Shown here: positions 1 to 18,606 of the stretch, piece by piece
Layout of the letters: the number at the start of each line of letters is the position of its first letter
Numbering within the stretch: position 1 is the stretch's first letter
Assembly (NCBI GenBank): GCA_963807005.1
Contig: CAWDZK010000006.1
Span: 372,001 to 436,000 of the forward strand
DNA length: 64,000 nt
Reading direction: 5' to 3'
Source of the DNA: CAWDZK01 sp963807005
Lineage (GTDB): Bacteria; Actinomycetota; Actinomycetes; JACCUZ01
Notes under the pieces: model-generated
Database searches by the model: none
Told to the model about the DNA's origin: nothing
Seen by the model: only the letters and a program-made list of their open reading frames with translations
Made by a program: the position numbers and the translations under genes

Positions 1-1188
1 TACGACCTCCCGTTGCCCGGCGGTGCGGCCACCGGAAGCGACGCCTACCGGGTCACCGTCGAGTTCGCCGACGTCCTCGACCTGGTCCCGCAGTCCGCCG
101 TGAAGGTCAACGACGTGACCGTCGGGGCCGTCGACTCGGTGCGGCTCGAGGGCTGGCACGCCGAGGTGACGCTGCGGCTGCGCCGGTCGGTCCGGCTGCC
201 GGACAACGCGAACGCCGAGCTGCGCCAGACCAGCCTGCTCGGCGAGAAGTTCGTCTCGCTCTCCCCGCCGCGCGACCAGGCTCCGCGCGGCCGGCTGGGT
301 GACGGCGACGTGATCCCGCTGGCCCGCTCGGGCCGCAACCCGGAGGTCGAGGAAGTGCTCTCCGCGCTGTCCCTGGTCCTCAACGGGGGTGGGGTCGCGC
401 AGCTCAAGACGATCAACGTCGAGCTCACCCGGGCCATGCGCGGGCACGAGGAGGACATCAAGGGTGCGGTGCAGCAGCTGGACACCTTCATCGGCGGCCT
501 GGACCAGCGCAAGGCCGATGTCGTCCGGGCCCTTGACGGGCTGGACCGCCTCAGCGCCCGGCTCGCCGCGCAGAAGGGCAAGATCGCGACGGCGATCGAC
601 GACCTCGGCCCCGGGCTGAAGGTGCTGGCGGACCAGCGGGCCCAGCTCACGAAGATGCTCACAGCCCTGTCCGACCTCGGTCGGGTCGGCACCCGGGTGG
701 TCAACGCCAGCCGCGCCGACACGGTCGCCAACCTGCGAGCGCTCGCGCCGATACTCACGAAGCTGACCGAGGCCGGCGACAACCTGCCGAAGGCACTCGA
801 GATGGCCTTCACCTACCCGTTCCCGCAGGCGGCGACCGGAGCCGTCCAGGGCGACTACACCAACCTGCGCATCACGGCCGACCTCGACCTGCGCACCATC
901 CTGTCCAACCTCGACGACGGGAAGGGCCCGCGGCCGCCCAGCCTGCCGCCGCTCCCCACCTCCGTCCCGTCCGGCCTCCCGACCGGCCTGCCCACCGGCC
1001 TCCCGACGGGGCTGCCGACCCCTGGGACGACGTCGCTGCCCGTGCCCACGCCGCCGCTGCCCGGTGGCGGCAGCACCGGTGGTGGTCCGATCTGCACGGC
1101 CGGCGTCTGCATCGGCGCCGCGCGGCCGAGTGCGTCCGGGGCGTACGACACGAACCTGGCCCGGCTGATGATGGGCGGGCTGTCGTGA
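1..1188 (+). CDS. mceE: MceE-type Mce family protein (5' partial)
   Basis: This is the substrate-binding lipoprotein-type subunit of an Mce lipid-import system, expected to sit on the outer face of the membrane as part of a needle-like assembly. The frame is open from base 1, so the N-terminus and any lipobox lie outside the window. The visible part has the Mce fold (QTSLLGEKFVSL near residue 80) and the usual RGG/NGGG-type turn followed by a long helical region. It ends in a Pro/Gly-rich low-complexity tail with four GLPT repeats. The match to MceE rather than another Mce paralogue rests on the PLPGG start and on its place directly before mceF. Its stop overlaps the mceF GTG by four bases, so the two are translationally coupled. 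Confidence 0.88.
   Translation, partial: YDLPLPGGAATGSDAYRVTVEFADVLDLVPQSAVKVNDVTVGAVDSVRLEGWHAEVTLRLRRSVRLPDNANAELRQTSLLGEKFVSLSPPRDQAPRGRLGDGDVIPLARSGRNPEVEEVLSALSLVLNGGGVAQLKTINVELTRAMRGHEEDIKGAVQQLDTFIGGLDQRKADVVRALDGLDRLSARLAAQKGKIATAIDDLGPGLKVLADQRAQLTKMLTALSDLGRVGTRVVNASRADTVANLRALAPILTKLTEAGDNLPKALEMAFTYPFPQAATGAVQGDYTNLRITADLDLRTILSNLDDGKGPRPPSLPPLPTSVPSGLPTGLPTGLPTGLPTPGTTSLPVPTPPLPGGGSTGGGPICTAGVCIGAARPSASGAYDTNLARLMMGGLS
973..1020 (+). repeat. 12-bp tandem repeat encoding GLPT
   Basis: Four imperfect copies of a 12-base unit lie head to tail in the Pro-rich tail of mceE and encode GLPT four times. Units 1 and 3 are nearly identical, and units 2 and 4 differ at third positions. 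The tail is probably a flexible spacer, and repeat number may vary between strains. Confidence 0.8.
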
Positions 1189-2468
1189 TCCGTCGAGGCG
1201 TACAGGTCCAGCTGGTCGTCTTCCTCGCGATCACCGTCGTGGGGCTGAGCTTCGTCAGCGCGCGGTACGTCGGGCTGGGCAACCTGCTGCTCGGCTCCGG
1301 CTACGTGGTCACCGCCGACTTCCCCGAGTCGGGCGGCATCTTCGAGAACGCCGAGGTCACCTACCGCGGGGTCGCGATCGGCCGCGTCGACCGGCTCCGG
1401 CTGGCCCGCGACGGCGTGCACGTCGACCTGCGGATCGACTCGGGGACCAAGGTTCCCCGGGACACGGTCGCGGTCGTCGAGAACCGCTCCGCGGTGGGGG
1501 AGCAGTACGTCGACCTCCAGCCACGCGCCCACGGCGGCCCGTTCCTCAGCGACGGGGACCGGGTCTCCGGGCCCGGCAACAGGACCCCGCTGCACACGGA
1601 GACCTTGCTGCTGAACCTCAACCGGCTGGTGACCTCCGTCGACAAGGCCGACCTCGTGACGGTCATCGACGAGCTCGGCGCCGCCTTCGCCGGCACCGGG
1701 CCGGACCTGCAGCGACTGCTCGACTCCGGTGACGCGCTGACCCGGGCGGCGACCGACAACCTCGAGCCGACCATCCGGCTGATCCGGGACGGCCGGACCG
1801 TGCTCGACACCCAACGCGACTCCGGCTCGGCCATCCAGAGCTTCTCGACCGACCTCGCGGACCTGAGCCAGACGCTGCGCAGCAGCGACGGTGACCTCCG
1901 TGCCGTCCTGGACAACGGGGTGGTCGCCTCGACCGAGCTGCAGGACCTGATCCGCACCAACCGGGCGGACATCTCCGCGCTCCTGGCGAACCTGCTCACG
2001 AGCGGGCAGGTGACCGTGACGCGGCTGCACGGGGTCGAACAGGTGCTGGTGACCTACCCGGACAACGTGGGCGGCGGCTACACCGTCGTCCCGGGAGACG
2101 CCACCTCGCACTTCGGCCTGGTGCTCAACGCCTCCGACCCGCCGGTCTGCACCAAGGGCTACGGCGGCACCCGGAAGCGCCAGCCCCGGGACACCTCGGA
2201 CGCGCCGGCCAACACCGACGCCCGGTGCGCCCAGCCCCGGGGGAGCGCGTCGTCCGTCCGAGGCGCCCAGAACGCGCCGGCCCCGACCGGCCGGTCCGCC
2301 CGGGTGGCGCCGGTTTGGCCGTCGTACCTGGGCGGGTACGACGCCACCAGCGGGCTGGCCTACGGCACGGGCGGCGCGCCGTTGCAGCTGCGGTCTCCCG
2401 GCGGGGCGCCGCGGACACTTCGGAAGGACTCGTGGACGTGGTTGCTGCTCGGGCCGATGAGCCGATGA
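1185..2468 (+). CDS. mceF: MceF-type Mce family protein
   Basis: Last Mce-domain subunit of the import operon, 427 residues. An N-terminal membrane anchor (about residues 8-28) is followed by the Mce/MlaD domain with the family hallmarks FPESGGIFENAEVTYRG and SAVGEQYVDL. A long helical region and a polar, Ala/Pro-rich tail follow. The GTG at 1185 overlaps the mceE stop, which supports this start. In mycobacterial systems the F subunit closes the row of six Mce proteins, and the order E-F here agrees. The substrate cannot be read from sequence; lipids or sterols are typical for the family. The stop overlaps the next start (ATGA), so the downstream membrane protein is coupled. Confidence 0.9.
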   Translation: MIRRGVQVQLVVFLAITVVGLSFVSARYVGLGNLLLGSGYVVTADFPESGGIFENAEVTYRGVAIGRVDRLRLARDGVHVDLRIDSGTKVPRDTVAVVENRSAVGEQYVDLQPRAHGGPFLSDGDRVSGPGNRTPLHTETLLLNLNRLVTSVDKADLVTVIDELGAAFAGTGPDLQRLLDSGDALTRAATDNLEPTIRLIRDGRTVLDTQRDSGSAIQSFSTDLADLSQTLRSSDGDLRAVLDNGVVASTELQDLIRTNRADISALLANLLTSGQVTVTRLHGVEQVLVTYPDNVGGGYTVVPGDATSHFGLVLNASDPPVCTKGYGGTRKRQPRDTSDAPANTDARCAQPRGSASSVRGAQNAPAPTGRSARVAPVWPSYLGGYDATSGLAYGTGGAPLQLRSPGGAPRTLRKDSWTWLLLGPMSR

Positions 2469-2974
2469 CGGGCGACCGCGCGGGTCGCACCCGCGCCGTC
2501 CGACCGGTCGTGCTGGCGCTGCTCGTGGTCGTGGCCGTCGCAGCCGCGGTGCTCGCGGCCGCGTCGCTGTCCCGGGTGGCCGCCGCGGCGGAGCGCTCGG
2601 ACCGGCGGGCGGCGGTGCTGGACTCGGCCAGGCAGCAGGCGGTCAACTTCACCACCCTCGACTACCGGCACCTGGACCGCGACCTGGGGCGGGTGCTGCG
2701 TGGGGCCACCGGGGACTTCCGGCGGCAGTTCCGGGCCGGCACGAAGGACCTGTCCGCGCTGGTCACCCAGAACAAGGCGGTCAGCCGCGGCCAGGTCCTC
2801 GACGCCGGGCTGGTGAGCTCCGACGCCGACTCGGCCCGGGTGCTGGTCGTGGCCGACAGCACCGTCACCAACGCGGCGGACCCGAAGCCGCAGAAACGGC
2901 ACTACCGCATGCAGCTCGACCTGGTCCGCCACGGCGACCGCTGGCTCGTCTCCGACCTGCAGTTCGTGGGCTGA
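2465..2974 (+). CDS. Mce-associated membrane protein (first of two)
   Basis: A 169-residue protein with one transmembrane helix at about residues 14-36 and a periplasm-facing domain. The motif LDYRHLDRDL and the C-terminal DRWLVSDLQFVG match the Mce-associated (Mam-like) proteins that follow mceF in actinomycetes, which are thought to stabilise the transporter. The ATG at 2465 overlaps the mceF stop by four bases. An in-frame GTG/ATG further upstream would lie inside mceF and is not needed. It is similar in layout to the next gene (both carry YDYRHL/LDYRHL), so the pair is probably an old duplication. The function is inferred from family and position. Confidence 0.82.
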   Translation: MTGDRAGRTRAVRPVVLALLVVVAVAAAVLAAASLSRVAAAAERSDRRAAVLDSARQQAVNFTTLDYRHLDRDLGRVLRGATGDFRRQFRAGTKDLSALVTQNKAVSRGQVLDAGLVSSDADSARVLVVADSTVTNAADPKPQKRHYRMQLDLVRHGDRWLVSDLQFVG

Positions 2975-2983
2975 GGGGCGGAC

Positions 2984-3625
2984 ATGGCACGCCAACGACC
3001 ACTCGCCGGCCAGCGCCTGCGCCCCCGGCTGGGCACCGGACCGGCCGGGTCGTCTCCGCGCCCGGAGCCCACCACCGCGCCCTCCGCGCCGACCGCCGTC
3101 CTGGACCGCGACACCCGCCCGGCGCCCCCGGCCGTGCCGGCGCGGCGCCGTCCGGCCGACCTGCTCCTGCTCGTGGCCGGTGTGGTGGTCGCCCTGGTGC
3201 TCACGGCGGCCGTGCTCACGCTGCGCGTCCGGGCCGAGGACCGGACCGAGCAGGCTCGCACCGACGCGGTCGCTGCGGCCGAGAGCCGGGCCGTCGACCT
3301 GCTCAGCTACGACTACCGGCACCTCGCCCGCGACTTCGCCCGAGCCCGGTCCGGCCTCACCGGCGGGTTCGCGGCGGACTACCGCCGGACCACCGAGTCC
3401 GTGGTCCGGCCGACCGCCGAGCAGGTCAGGGCCGTGGTCACCGCGGACGTCGTGGCGTCCTCGGTCGTCCGCGCCGGGCAGCACCGGGTGGTGGTGCTGC
3501 TGTTCGTGAACCAGACCACGACCTCGACCCGGGTCGACGGCCCCCAGATCGACCTCAACCGGGTCCGGATGACGATGCAGCAGGTCGGCGGCGACTGGAA
3601 GGTCAGCGCCGTCACCGCCCTCTGA
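2984..3625 (+). CDS. Mce-associated membrane protein (second of two)
   Basis: A 213-residue protein with a long basic/Pro-rich cytoplasmic N-terminus (1-55), one transmembrane helix at about 57-79 and an extracytoplasmic domain. That domain carries the YDYRHLARDF motif and a C-terminal GGDWKVSAVTAL, as in the preceding paralogue. It starts nine bases after the previous stop and closes the mce operon. The longer N-terminal tail distinguishes it from its partner. The function follows the Mce-associated family: an accessory subunit, with no enzymatic motif visible. Confidence 0.8.
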   Translation: MARQRPLAGQRLRPRLGTGPAGSSPRPEPTTAPSAPTAVLDRDTRPAPPAVPARRRPADLLLLVAGVVVALVLTAAVLTLRVRAEDRTEQARTDAVAAAESRAVDLLSYDYRHLARDFARARSGLTGGFAADYRRTTESVVRPTAEQVRAVVTADVVASSVVRAGQHRVVVLLFVNQTTTSTRVDGPQIDLNRVRMTMQQVGGDWKVSAVTAL

Positions 3626-3641
3626 CCTGCGCGTACCCCCG

Positions 3642-3673
3642 GGTGGTCCGACCCGCCGCCCGGGCGGGCCACC
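3642..3673 (+). terminator. GC-rich hairpin after the mce operon
   Basis: Directly after the last Mce-associated gene, a CCCGCC/GGCGGG stem (3652-3657 with 3663-3668) is extended by GGTGG/CCACC (3642-3646 with 3669-3673) across an internal loop. No T-run follows, which is common for actinomycete terminators. It separates the mce operon from rpoB. The remainder of the 334-base gap (3626-3959) holds the rpoB promoter and leader. Confidence 0.4.
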
Positions 3674-3830
3674 GGCCCCGGGACCGGGCGGCGGACACAC
3701 CCGGGATCCCCGGAGAGCCTTGACGCTGGGCCCTGGGGGGTCCATCCTGCTCGGGCTGTGACAAACGGAGGGGTTGCCCGCAGGGATCCTGCGGCGGAGG
3801 CTCCCGGCCGCTGACGGCCGAGGGGGGCCT

Positions 3831-3859
3831 TTGCAGGCTGCCCGGCCACCGAGTATGCT
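3831..3859 (+). promoter_or_regulatory. probable rpoB promoter
   Basis: TTGCAG at 3831-3836 and TATGCT at 3854-3859 are separated by 17 bases, a good match to the housekeeping sigma consensus. Transcription would begin near 3866, giving a leader of roughly 90 bases before rpoB. A weaker TTGACG at 3720-3725 could support a second upstream promoter, but it has no convincing -10. Confidence 0.6.
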
Positions 3860-3959
3860 GTCGCTTTGCGCTGCCACCTGACCTGACCCAGGGCCTTTGC
3901 CCGGGGTCGTCCGGCATGCGCGCATACAGAGAGTCCGGCAGCCCTCGGAAGGACCCCTC

Positions 3960-7478
<3,519 letters not shown>

Positions 7479-7541
7479 CCCCCGGCCGGGGCCGCCACCC
7501 GCGAGGAGGCGGTCCCGGTGCAGGGCCCCCCTTAGGCACCA

Positions 7542-7557
7542 CAGAGTTCGAACTCTG
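7542..7557. repeat. 16-bp perfect palindrome before rpoC
   Basis: CAGAGTTCGAACTCTG is a perfect palindrome ending 13 bases before the rpoC TTG. In RNA it can fold as a six-base-pair stem with a TCGA tetraloop, directly 5' of the GAAGGAA ribosome-binding site. It may be an mRNA processing or translation-control element between rpoB and rpoC. It is not a LexA box, because the half-sites are fused rather than spaced by four bases. Confidence 0.6.
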
Positions 7558-7570
7558 AAAGAAGGAAATC

Positions 7571-11476
<3,906 letters not shown>

Positions 11477-11487
11477 CCCGTGGTGGT

Positions 11488-11529
11488 CCACAGCGGACCC
11501 GTCGCCGCATCGGCACGGATCCGCTGTGG
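11488..11529 (+). terminator. hairpin after rpoC
   Basis: A perfect 10-base inverted repeat (11488-11497 with 11520-11529) starts 12 bases after the rpoC stop. Its loop can itself pair (CCGT/ACGG). No T-run follows. The rpsL promoter begins 25 bases later, so this hairpin probably limits read-through from rpoBC into the str operon. Confidence 0.6.
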
Positions 11530-11553
11530 CCCCCGGGGCCAGGGGAAGCGCTT

Positions 11554-11582
11554 TTGACCTCTGCGCAGGCGCTGGGTAGTCT
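11554..11582 (+). promoter_or_regulatory. strong promoter of the rpsL-rpsG-fusA-tuf operon
   Basis: TTGACC (11554-11559) and TAGTCT (11577-11582) with a 17-base spacer form a near-consensus promoter inside the 350-base rpoC-rpsL gap. Transcription would start near 11590. The leader to rpsL is about 237 bases and holds several stems, for example CCCGACC/GGTCGGG at 11735-11753 and a 12-base palindrome at 11760-11771. The same TTTTGACC...TAGTCT pattern precedes rplM. Confidence 0.8.
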
Positions 11583-11826
11583 CTCTCCCCGTGCCTGGGA
11601 GTCCCCGGGCCCTCGCGTGTGCGCTTCGCCGACCGGCTCCGGCCGGGGGCGACCGGTTCGGAACGGCGCCGCGGGAGCAGCAGGACCGATCCGGTACGGC
11701 CTCGAGCCGCAACCGGTCGGACCAGGGCGACACGCCCGACCGCGTGGGTCGGGAAGCCCGGGTCCGGACCCACACCACCGCACCACCCACCACAGCGCAG
11801 CACGAGACGGAGACTGAAGGCGGCTC

Positions 11827-12201
11827 ATGCCCACCATCCAGCAGCTGGTCCGCAAGGGCCGCCAGGACAAGGTCGAGAAGACCAAGACGCCGGCCCTCAA
11901 GGGCAGCCCGCAGCGGCGGGGCGTCTGCACCCGCGTCTACACGACCACCCCCAAGAAGCCGAACTCCGCGCTGCGCAAGGTCGCCCGCGTCAAGCTCACC
12001 TCGGGCATCGAGGTCACGGCGTACATCCCCGGCGTCGGTCACAACCTGCAGGAGCACTCGATCGTGCTCGTCCGCGGCGGCCGCGTGAAGGACCTGCCGG
12101 GCGTGCGCTACAAGATCATCCGCGGCTCACTCGACACCCAGGGCGTGAAGAACCGCAAGCAGGCGCGCAGCCGCTACGGCGCCAAGAAGGAGAAGAGCTG
12201 A
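11827..12201 (+). CDS. rpsL: 30S ribosomal protein S12
   Basis: uS12, part of the decoding centre, 124 residues. The loops that contact the A-site are intact: K43 in TPKKPNS and K88 in GGRVKDLPG. Both residues are the streptomycin-sensitive form, so no resistance change is present. D89 is the site usually methylthiolated. The ATG follows a purine-rich GGCGGCTC segment. It is the first gene of the str operon, one base before rpsG, and is driven by the promoter at 11554-11582. Confidence 0.98.
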   Translation: MPTIQQLVRKGRQDKVEKTKTPALKGSPQRRGVCTRVYTTTPKKPNSALRKVARVKLTSGIEVTAYIPGVGHNLQEHSIVLVRGGRVKDLPGVRYKIIRGSLDTQGVKNRKQARSRYGAKKEKS

Positions 12202-12202
12202 C

Positions 12203-12673
12203 ATGCCCCGCAAGGGTCCCGCTCCCGCCCGGCCGATCATCGTCGACCCGGTCTACAACTCGCCCCTGGTCACCTCGCTGGTGAACAAGGTGCTCTCGGC
12301 CGGCAAGAAGTCCGTCGCCGAGCGCATCGTCTACGGCGCCCTCGAGGGCTGCCGCGAGAAGACCGGCACCGACCCGGTGATCACGCTCAAGCGCGCCATG
12401 GACAACGTCAAGCCGGCCCTCGAGGTCAAGAGCCGCCGCGTCGGTGGCGCCACCTACCAGGTGCCGGTCGAGGTCCGCGGCAACCGTGGGACCACCCTGG
12501 CCCTGCGCTGGCTGGTGAGCTACTCCAAGTCCCGCCGCGAGAAGACCATGACCGAGCGGCTGATGAACGAGCTGCTCGACGCCAGCAACGGCCTGGGCGC
12601 CAGCGTCAAGCGACGCGAGGACACCCACAAGATGGCCGAGTCCAACAAGGCCTTCGCGCACTACCGCTGGTGA
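12203..12673 (+). CDS. rpsG: 30S ribosomal protein S7
   Basis: uS7, the primary assembly protein of the 30S head and part of the mRNA exit channel, 156 residues, the normal bacterial length. The N-terminus MPRKGPAPAR and the C-terminal HKMAESNKAFAHYRW are family signatures. It follows rpsL by one base and precedes fusA by 78 bases. In enteric bacteria S7 represses its own operon; whether that applies here cannot be judged from sequence. Confidence 0.98.
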   Translation: MPRKGPAPARPIIVDPVYNSPLVTSLVNKVLSAGKKSVAERIVYGALEGCREKTGTDPVITLKRAMDNVKPALEVKSRRVGGATYQVPVEVRGNRGTTLALRWLVSYSKSRREKTMTERLMNELLDASNGLGASVKRREDTHKMAESNKAFAHYRW

Positions 12674-12751
12674 CGTGCCCGGGCGCCTGCTCCGCCCGGT
12701 CGGCGCCCACACATCGCAGCACCACGACGACGAGAGAAGACTGAGCTAGCA

Positions 12752-14854
<2,103 letters not shown>

Positions 14855-14960
14855 CCGCGAGCAACCGCGCAGCGACTGCTCCCGGCAGGACCTGCACAGC
14901 ACCTGAGAGACAGCCCAGACGTCGTACGGCGTAACACACCCAAGTCCTAGGAGGACCCCA

Positions 14961-16154
<1,194 letters not shown>

Positions 16155-16166
16155 GTTCCCGTATGA

Positions 16167-16197
16167 CGGGGTCCCCGCACAGCCTGCGGGGACCTCG
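16167..16197 (+). terminator. terminator of the str operon
   Basis: Immediately after tuf, a perfect 10-base inverted repeat (16170-16179 with 16185-16194, 5-base loop) extends by three more pairs (one G-U) to 16167 and 16197. The T-run is absent (TCGATT only), as often in high-GC genomes. It cleanly separates tuf from the S10 operon. Confidence 0.75.
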
Positions 16198-16198
16198 A

Positions 16199-16229
16199 TT
16201 GGCCAGGGCCGCACCTGCTGCGGCATACT
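16199..16229 (+). promoter_or_regulatory. possible promoter of the S10 operon
   Basis: TTGGCC (16199-16204) and CATACT (16224-16229) lie just after the tuf terminator with a 19-base spacer, slightly long. If used, transcription would start near 16236, about 264 bases before rpsJ. The match is weaker than at rpsL or rplM. Confidence 0.4.
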
Positions 16230-16243
16230 GGCTGGCGTTGTTC

Positions 16244-16445
16244 GGCGGGACGGCCGGGCACGGGCCTCCTCCGGGAGAGCCCTCCGGCCGTCCCCGCCGC
16301 GCGCAGGTGGCCCGCTCCGGGCCCCCGCGTGTGACCTGACCCCTACTGCTCGTGCGCACCCTGGAACTCCGCGGGGCCGCGACACGCCCGACCTCGGGGG
16401 TCGGAGACAGTCCTGGGCCTGACGGCCCCGCGGTGCCACCGCGGG
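16244..16445 (+). promoter_or_regulatory. structured leader of the S10 operon with alternative hairpins
   Basis: The 345-base tuf-rpsJ gap is highly structured. Hairpin A pairs 16244-16257 with 16284-16298 (14 pairs, one bulge). Hairpin B pairs 16369-16378 with 16424-16433 (10 perfect pairs) and encloses a smaller CCGACC/GGTCGG stem (16388-16404). Hairpin C pairs 16427-16434 with 16438-16445 (8 pairs). B and C share bases 16427-16433, so they cannot form together. This looks like a two-state leader; autogenous control by a ribosomal protein such as L4 is an inference. The rpsJ ribosome-binding site AAGGAA is at 16482-16487. Confidence 0.5.
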
Positions 16446-16499
16446 AACCGCCGGGAGGCCCGCCGCAGCGGTACGAACGAGAAGGAACGAAGCGAAGCC

Positions 16500-16808
16500 A
16501 TGGCGGGACAGAAGATCCGCATCAGGCTCAAGGCCTACGACCACGAGGTCATCGACTCGTCGGCGCGCAAGATCGTCGACACGGTGACCCGGACGGGCGC
16601 TACGGTCGCGGGCCCGGTGCCGCTGCCGACCGAGAAGAACGTCTACTGCGTCATCCGTTCGCCGCACAAGTACAAGGACAGCCGCGAGCACTTCGAGATG
16701 CGCACCCACAAGCGGCTGATCGACATCATCGACCCGACCCCGAAGACCGTCGACTCGCTCATGCGACTCGACCTTCCGGCCGGCGTCGACATCGAGATCA
16801 AGCTCTGA
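16500..16808 (+). CDS. rpsJ: 30S ribosomal protein S10
   Basis: uS10 (also the NusE antitermination factor), 102 residues, full length. Conserved segments are IRIRLKAYDHEVID, PLPTEKN and FEMRTHKRLIDI. The ATG has AAGGAA 12 bases upstream. It is the first gene of the S10 cluster, after a long structured leader. A reading frame that continues from upstream across this gene into rplC is out of frame with S10 and is not coding. Confidence 0.98.
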   Translation: MAGQKIRIRLKAYDHEVIDSSARKIVDTVTRTGATVAGPVPLPTEKNVYCVIRSPHKYKDSREHFEMRTHKRLIDIIDPTPKTVDSLMRLDLPAGVDIEIKL

Positions 16809-16840
16809 CTCATCAGAGACACGACAGGGACGCATCAGAC

Positions 16841-17506
16841 ATGGGTAAGCAGATGAAGGGCCTGCTGGGCGAGAAGCTCGGCATGACCCAGGTGTTCGAC
16901 GAGAACAACCGGATGGTCCCGGTGACCGTCGTGGCCGCCGGCCCCTGCGTGGTCACGCAGGTGCGCTCGATGGACCTCGACGGTTACGCCGCGGTCCAGA
17001 TCGGCTACGGCGCGATCGACCCGCGCAAGGTGAACAAGCCGGAGGCCGGCCACTTCGCCAAGGCGGGCGTCACGCCGCGCCGCGTGACGGTCGAGCTGCG
17101 CACCGACGACGCCACCGAGTACACGCTGGGCCAGGAGATCACGGCCGAGCTGTTCGAGGCCGGCCAGCGCATCGACGTCAGCGCCACCAGCAAGGGCAAG
17201 GGCTTCGCCGGTGTCATGAAGCGGCACGGCTTCCACGGCGTCGGCGCCTCGCACGGTGCCCACCGCAACCACCGCAAGCCGGGCTCGATCGGCGGCTGCG
17301 CCACCCCGGGCCGGGTCTTCAAGGGGATGCGGATGGCCGGCCGGATGGGCGGTGTCCGCACCACGACCCAGGGCCTCACCGTCCACGCGGTCGACGCCGA
17401 GAAGGGCCTGCTGCTCATCAAGGGCGCCGTTCCCGGCCCCAAGGGTGCCCTCGTGCTCGTCCGCACCGCCGCCAAGGGCACCGCAGCGAAGGGAGCCGAC
17501 CAGTGA
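16841..17506 (+). CDS. rplC: 50S ribosomal protein L3
   Basis: uL3, 221 residues, one of the first proteins to bind 23S rRNA. The N-terminus MKGLLGEKLGMTQVF and the central loop (GASHGAHRNHRKPGSIG) that reaches toward the peptidyl-transferase centre are typical. The start at 16841 was chosen because it gives the family N-terminus 32 bases after rpsJ. The frame is open further upstream, but only through non-homologous sequence overlapping rpsJ. Its stop overlaps the rplD GTG. Confidence 0.98.
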   Translation: MGKQMKGLLGEKLGMTQVFDENNRMVPVTVVAAGPCVVTQVRSMDLDGYAAVQIGYGAIDPRKVNKPEAGHFAKAGVTPRRVTVELRTDDATEYTLGQEITAELFEAGQRIDVSATSKGKGFAGVMKRHGFHGVGASHGAHRNHRKPGSIGGCATPGRVFKGMRMAGRMGGVRTTTQGLTVHAVDAEKGLLLIKGAVPGPKGALVLVRTAAKGTAAKGADQ

Positions 17507-18231
17507 GCAGCACCGCCCCCGAGGTCGTCGACCTCGAGTCCACCGACCGCGAGGTGCCCCTGCACACGCCGGACGGCAAGACCGACGGCACCGTGACGCT
17601 CCCGGCGGCCGTGTTCGACGTCCAGGTCAACATCCCGCTGATCCACCAGGTCGTCGTGGCCCAGCTCGCCGCCGCCCGTCAGGGCACGCACTCGACCAAG
17701 AGCCGCGGCGAGGTCCGCGGTGGCGGTCGCAAGCCCTACCGGCAGAAGGGCACCGGCCGGGCCCGCCAGGGCTCGACCCGCGCGCCGCAGTTCGCCGGCG
17801 GTGGCGTGGTGCACGGCCCGACGCCGCGGTCGTACGCCCAGCGCACCCCGAAGAAGATGAAGGCCGCCGCTCTGCGTGGCGCCCTGTCCGACCGGGCCCG
17901 CAACGACCGGATCCACGTGGTGAGCGCCTTGTTCTCCGGCGACGTCCCGTCGACCAAGACGGCGCTGTCCGTGCTCACCCGGCTCTCCGAGCGCAAGCAC
18001 GTGCTCGTGGTCGTCCAGCGCGACGACGTGCTGACGCACAAGAGCCTGCGCAACGCCGAGCAGGTCCACATGCTCTCGGCCGACCAGCTGAACACCTACG
18101 ACGTGCTCGTGTCGGACGACGTGGTCTTCACCCGCGGCGCCCTCGACGAGTTCCTCGCCGGTCCGACCAAGGGCCGCTCGGTCAAGGCCAGCGCCGCCGA
18201 GAGCGAAGCCCAGATCGGAGACGAGAGCTGA
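17503..18231 (+). CDS. rplD: 50S ribosomal protein L4
   Basis: uL4, 242 residues, lines the exit tunnel and is the known autogenous regulator of the S10 operon in enteric bacteria. The tunnel loop (GQKGTGRAR-type, here YRQKGTGRARQGS) is intact. An N-terminal extension of about 40 residues precedes the core, as in many actinobacteria. The GTG at 17503 overlaps the rplC stop by four bases, and the stop overlaps the rplW ATG by one. Whether it binds the leader at 16244-16445 is untested. Confidence 0.97.
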   Translation: MSSTAPEVVDLESTDREVPLHTPDGKTDGTVTLPAAVFDVQVNIPLIHQVVVAQLAAARQGTHSTKSRGEVRGGGRKPYRQKGTGRARQGSTRAPQFAGGGVVHGPTPRSYAQRTPKKMKAAALRGALSDRARNDRIHVVSALFSGDVPSTKTALSVLTRLSERKHVLVVVQRDDVLTHKSLRNAEQVHMLSADQLNTYDVLVSDDVVFTRGALDEFLAGPTKGRSVKASAAESEAQIGDES

Positions 18232-18536
18232 TGTCGTCCATCCACAAGGACCACCGCGACGTCCTGCTCGCGCCGGTCGTCTCGGAGAAGAGCTACGGGC
18301 TCCTCGACGAGAACAAGTACACGTTCCTGGTGCACCCGGACGCCAACAAGACCGAGATCAAGATCGCGGTCGAGCAGGTGTTCGGCGTCAAGGTCAACGG
18401 TGTCAACACGCTCAACCGTGAGGGCAAGCGGAAGCGCACCCGCACCGGGTTCGGCCGCCGCAAGGCGACCAAGCGCGCCATCGTGACCGTCGCCGAGGGT
18501 GACCGCATCGACATCTTCGGTGGGCCGGTGTCATGA
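18231..18536 (+). CDS. rplW: 50S ribosomal protein L23
   Basis: uL23, 101 residues, sits at the tunnel exit where trigger factor and SRP dock. Conserved segments LLAPVVSEKSYGL and the arm KRKRTRTGFGRR are present. The ATG overlaps the rplD stop by one base (TGATG), indicating coupled translation. 70 bases separate it from rplB. Confidence 0.97.
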   Translation: MSSIHKDHRDVLLAPVVSEKSYGLLDENKYTFLVHPDANKTEIKIAVEQVFGVKVNGVNTLNREGKRKRTRTGFGRRKATKRAIVTVAEGDRIDIFGGPVS

Positions 18537-18606
18537 GCGAGCTGACCGTCAACGGGTCGATGCAGGCCCACCGAAGCGACAAGCACAGTGGGGGGCCGGT
18601 CTCCTA

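Noticed and set aside
7542..7557. LexA box before rpoC
   Set aside because: The TTCGAA core is present but the four-base spacer between half-sites is absent, so it does not fit the SOS consensus.
16352..16840. in-frame N-terminal extension of rplC across rpsJ
   Set aside because: The extension has no L3 similarity and overlaps rpsJ in another frame; the start at 16841 gives the conserved N-terminus.
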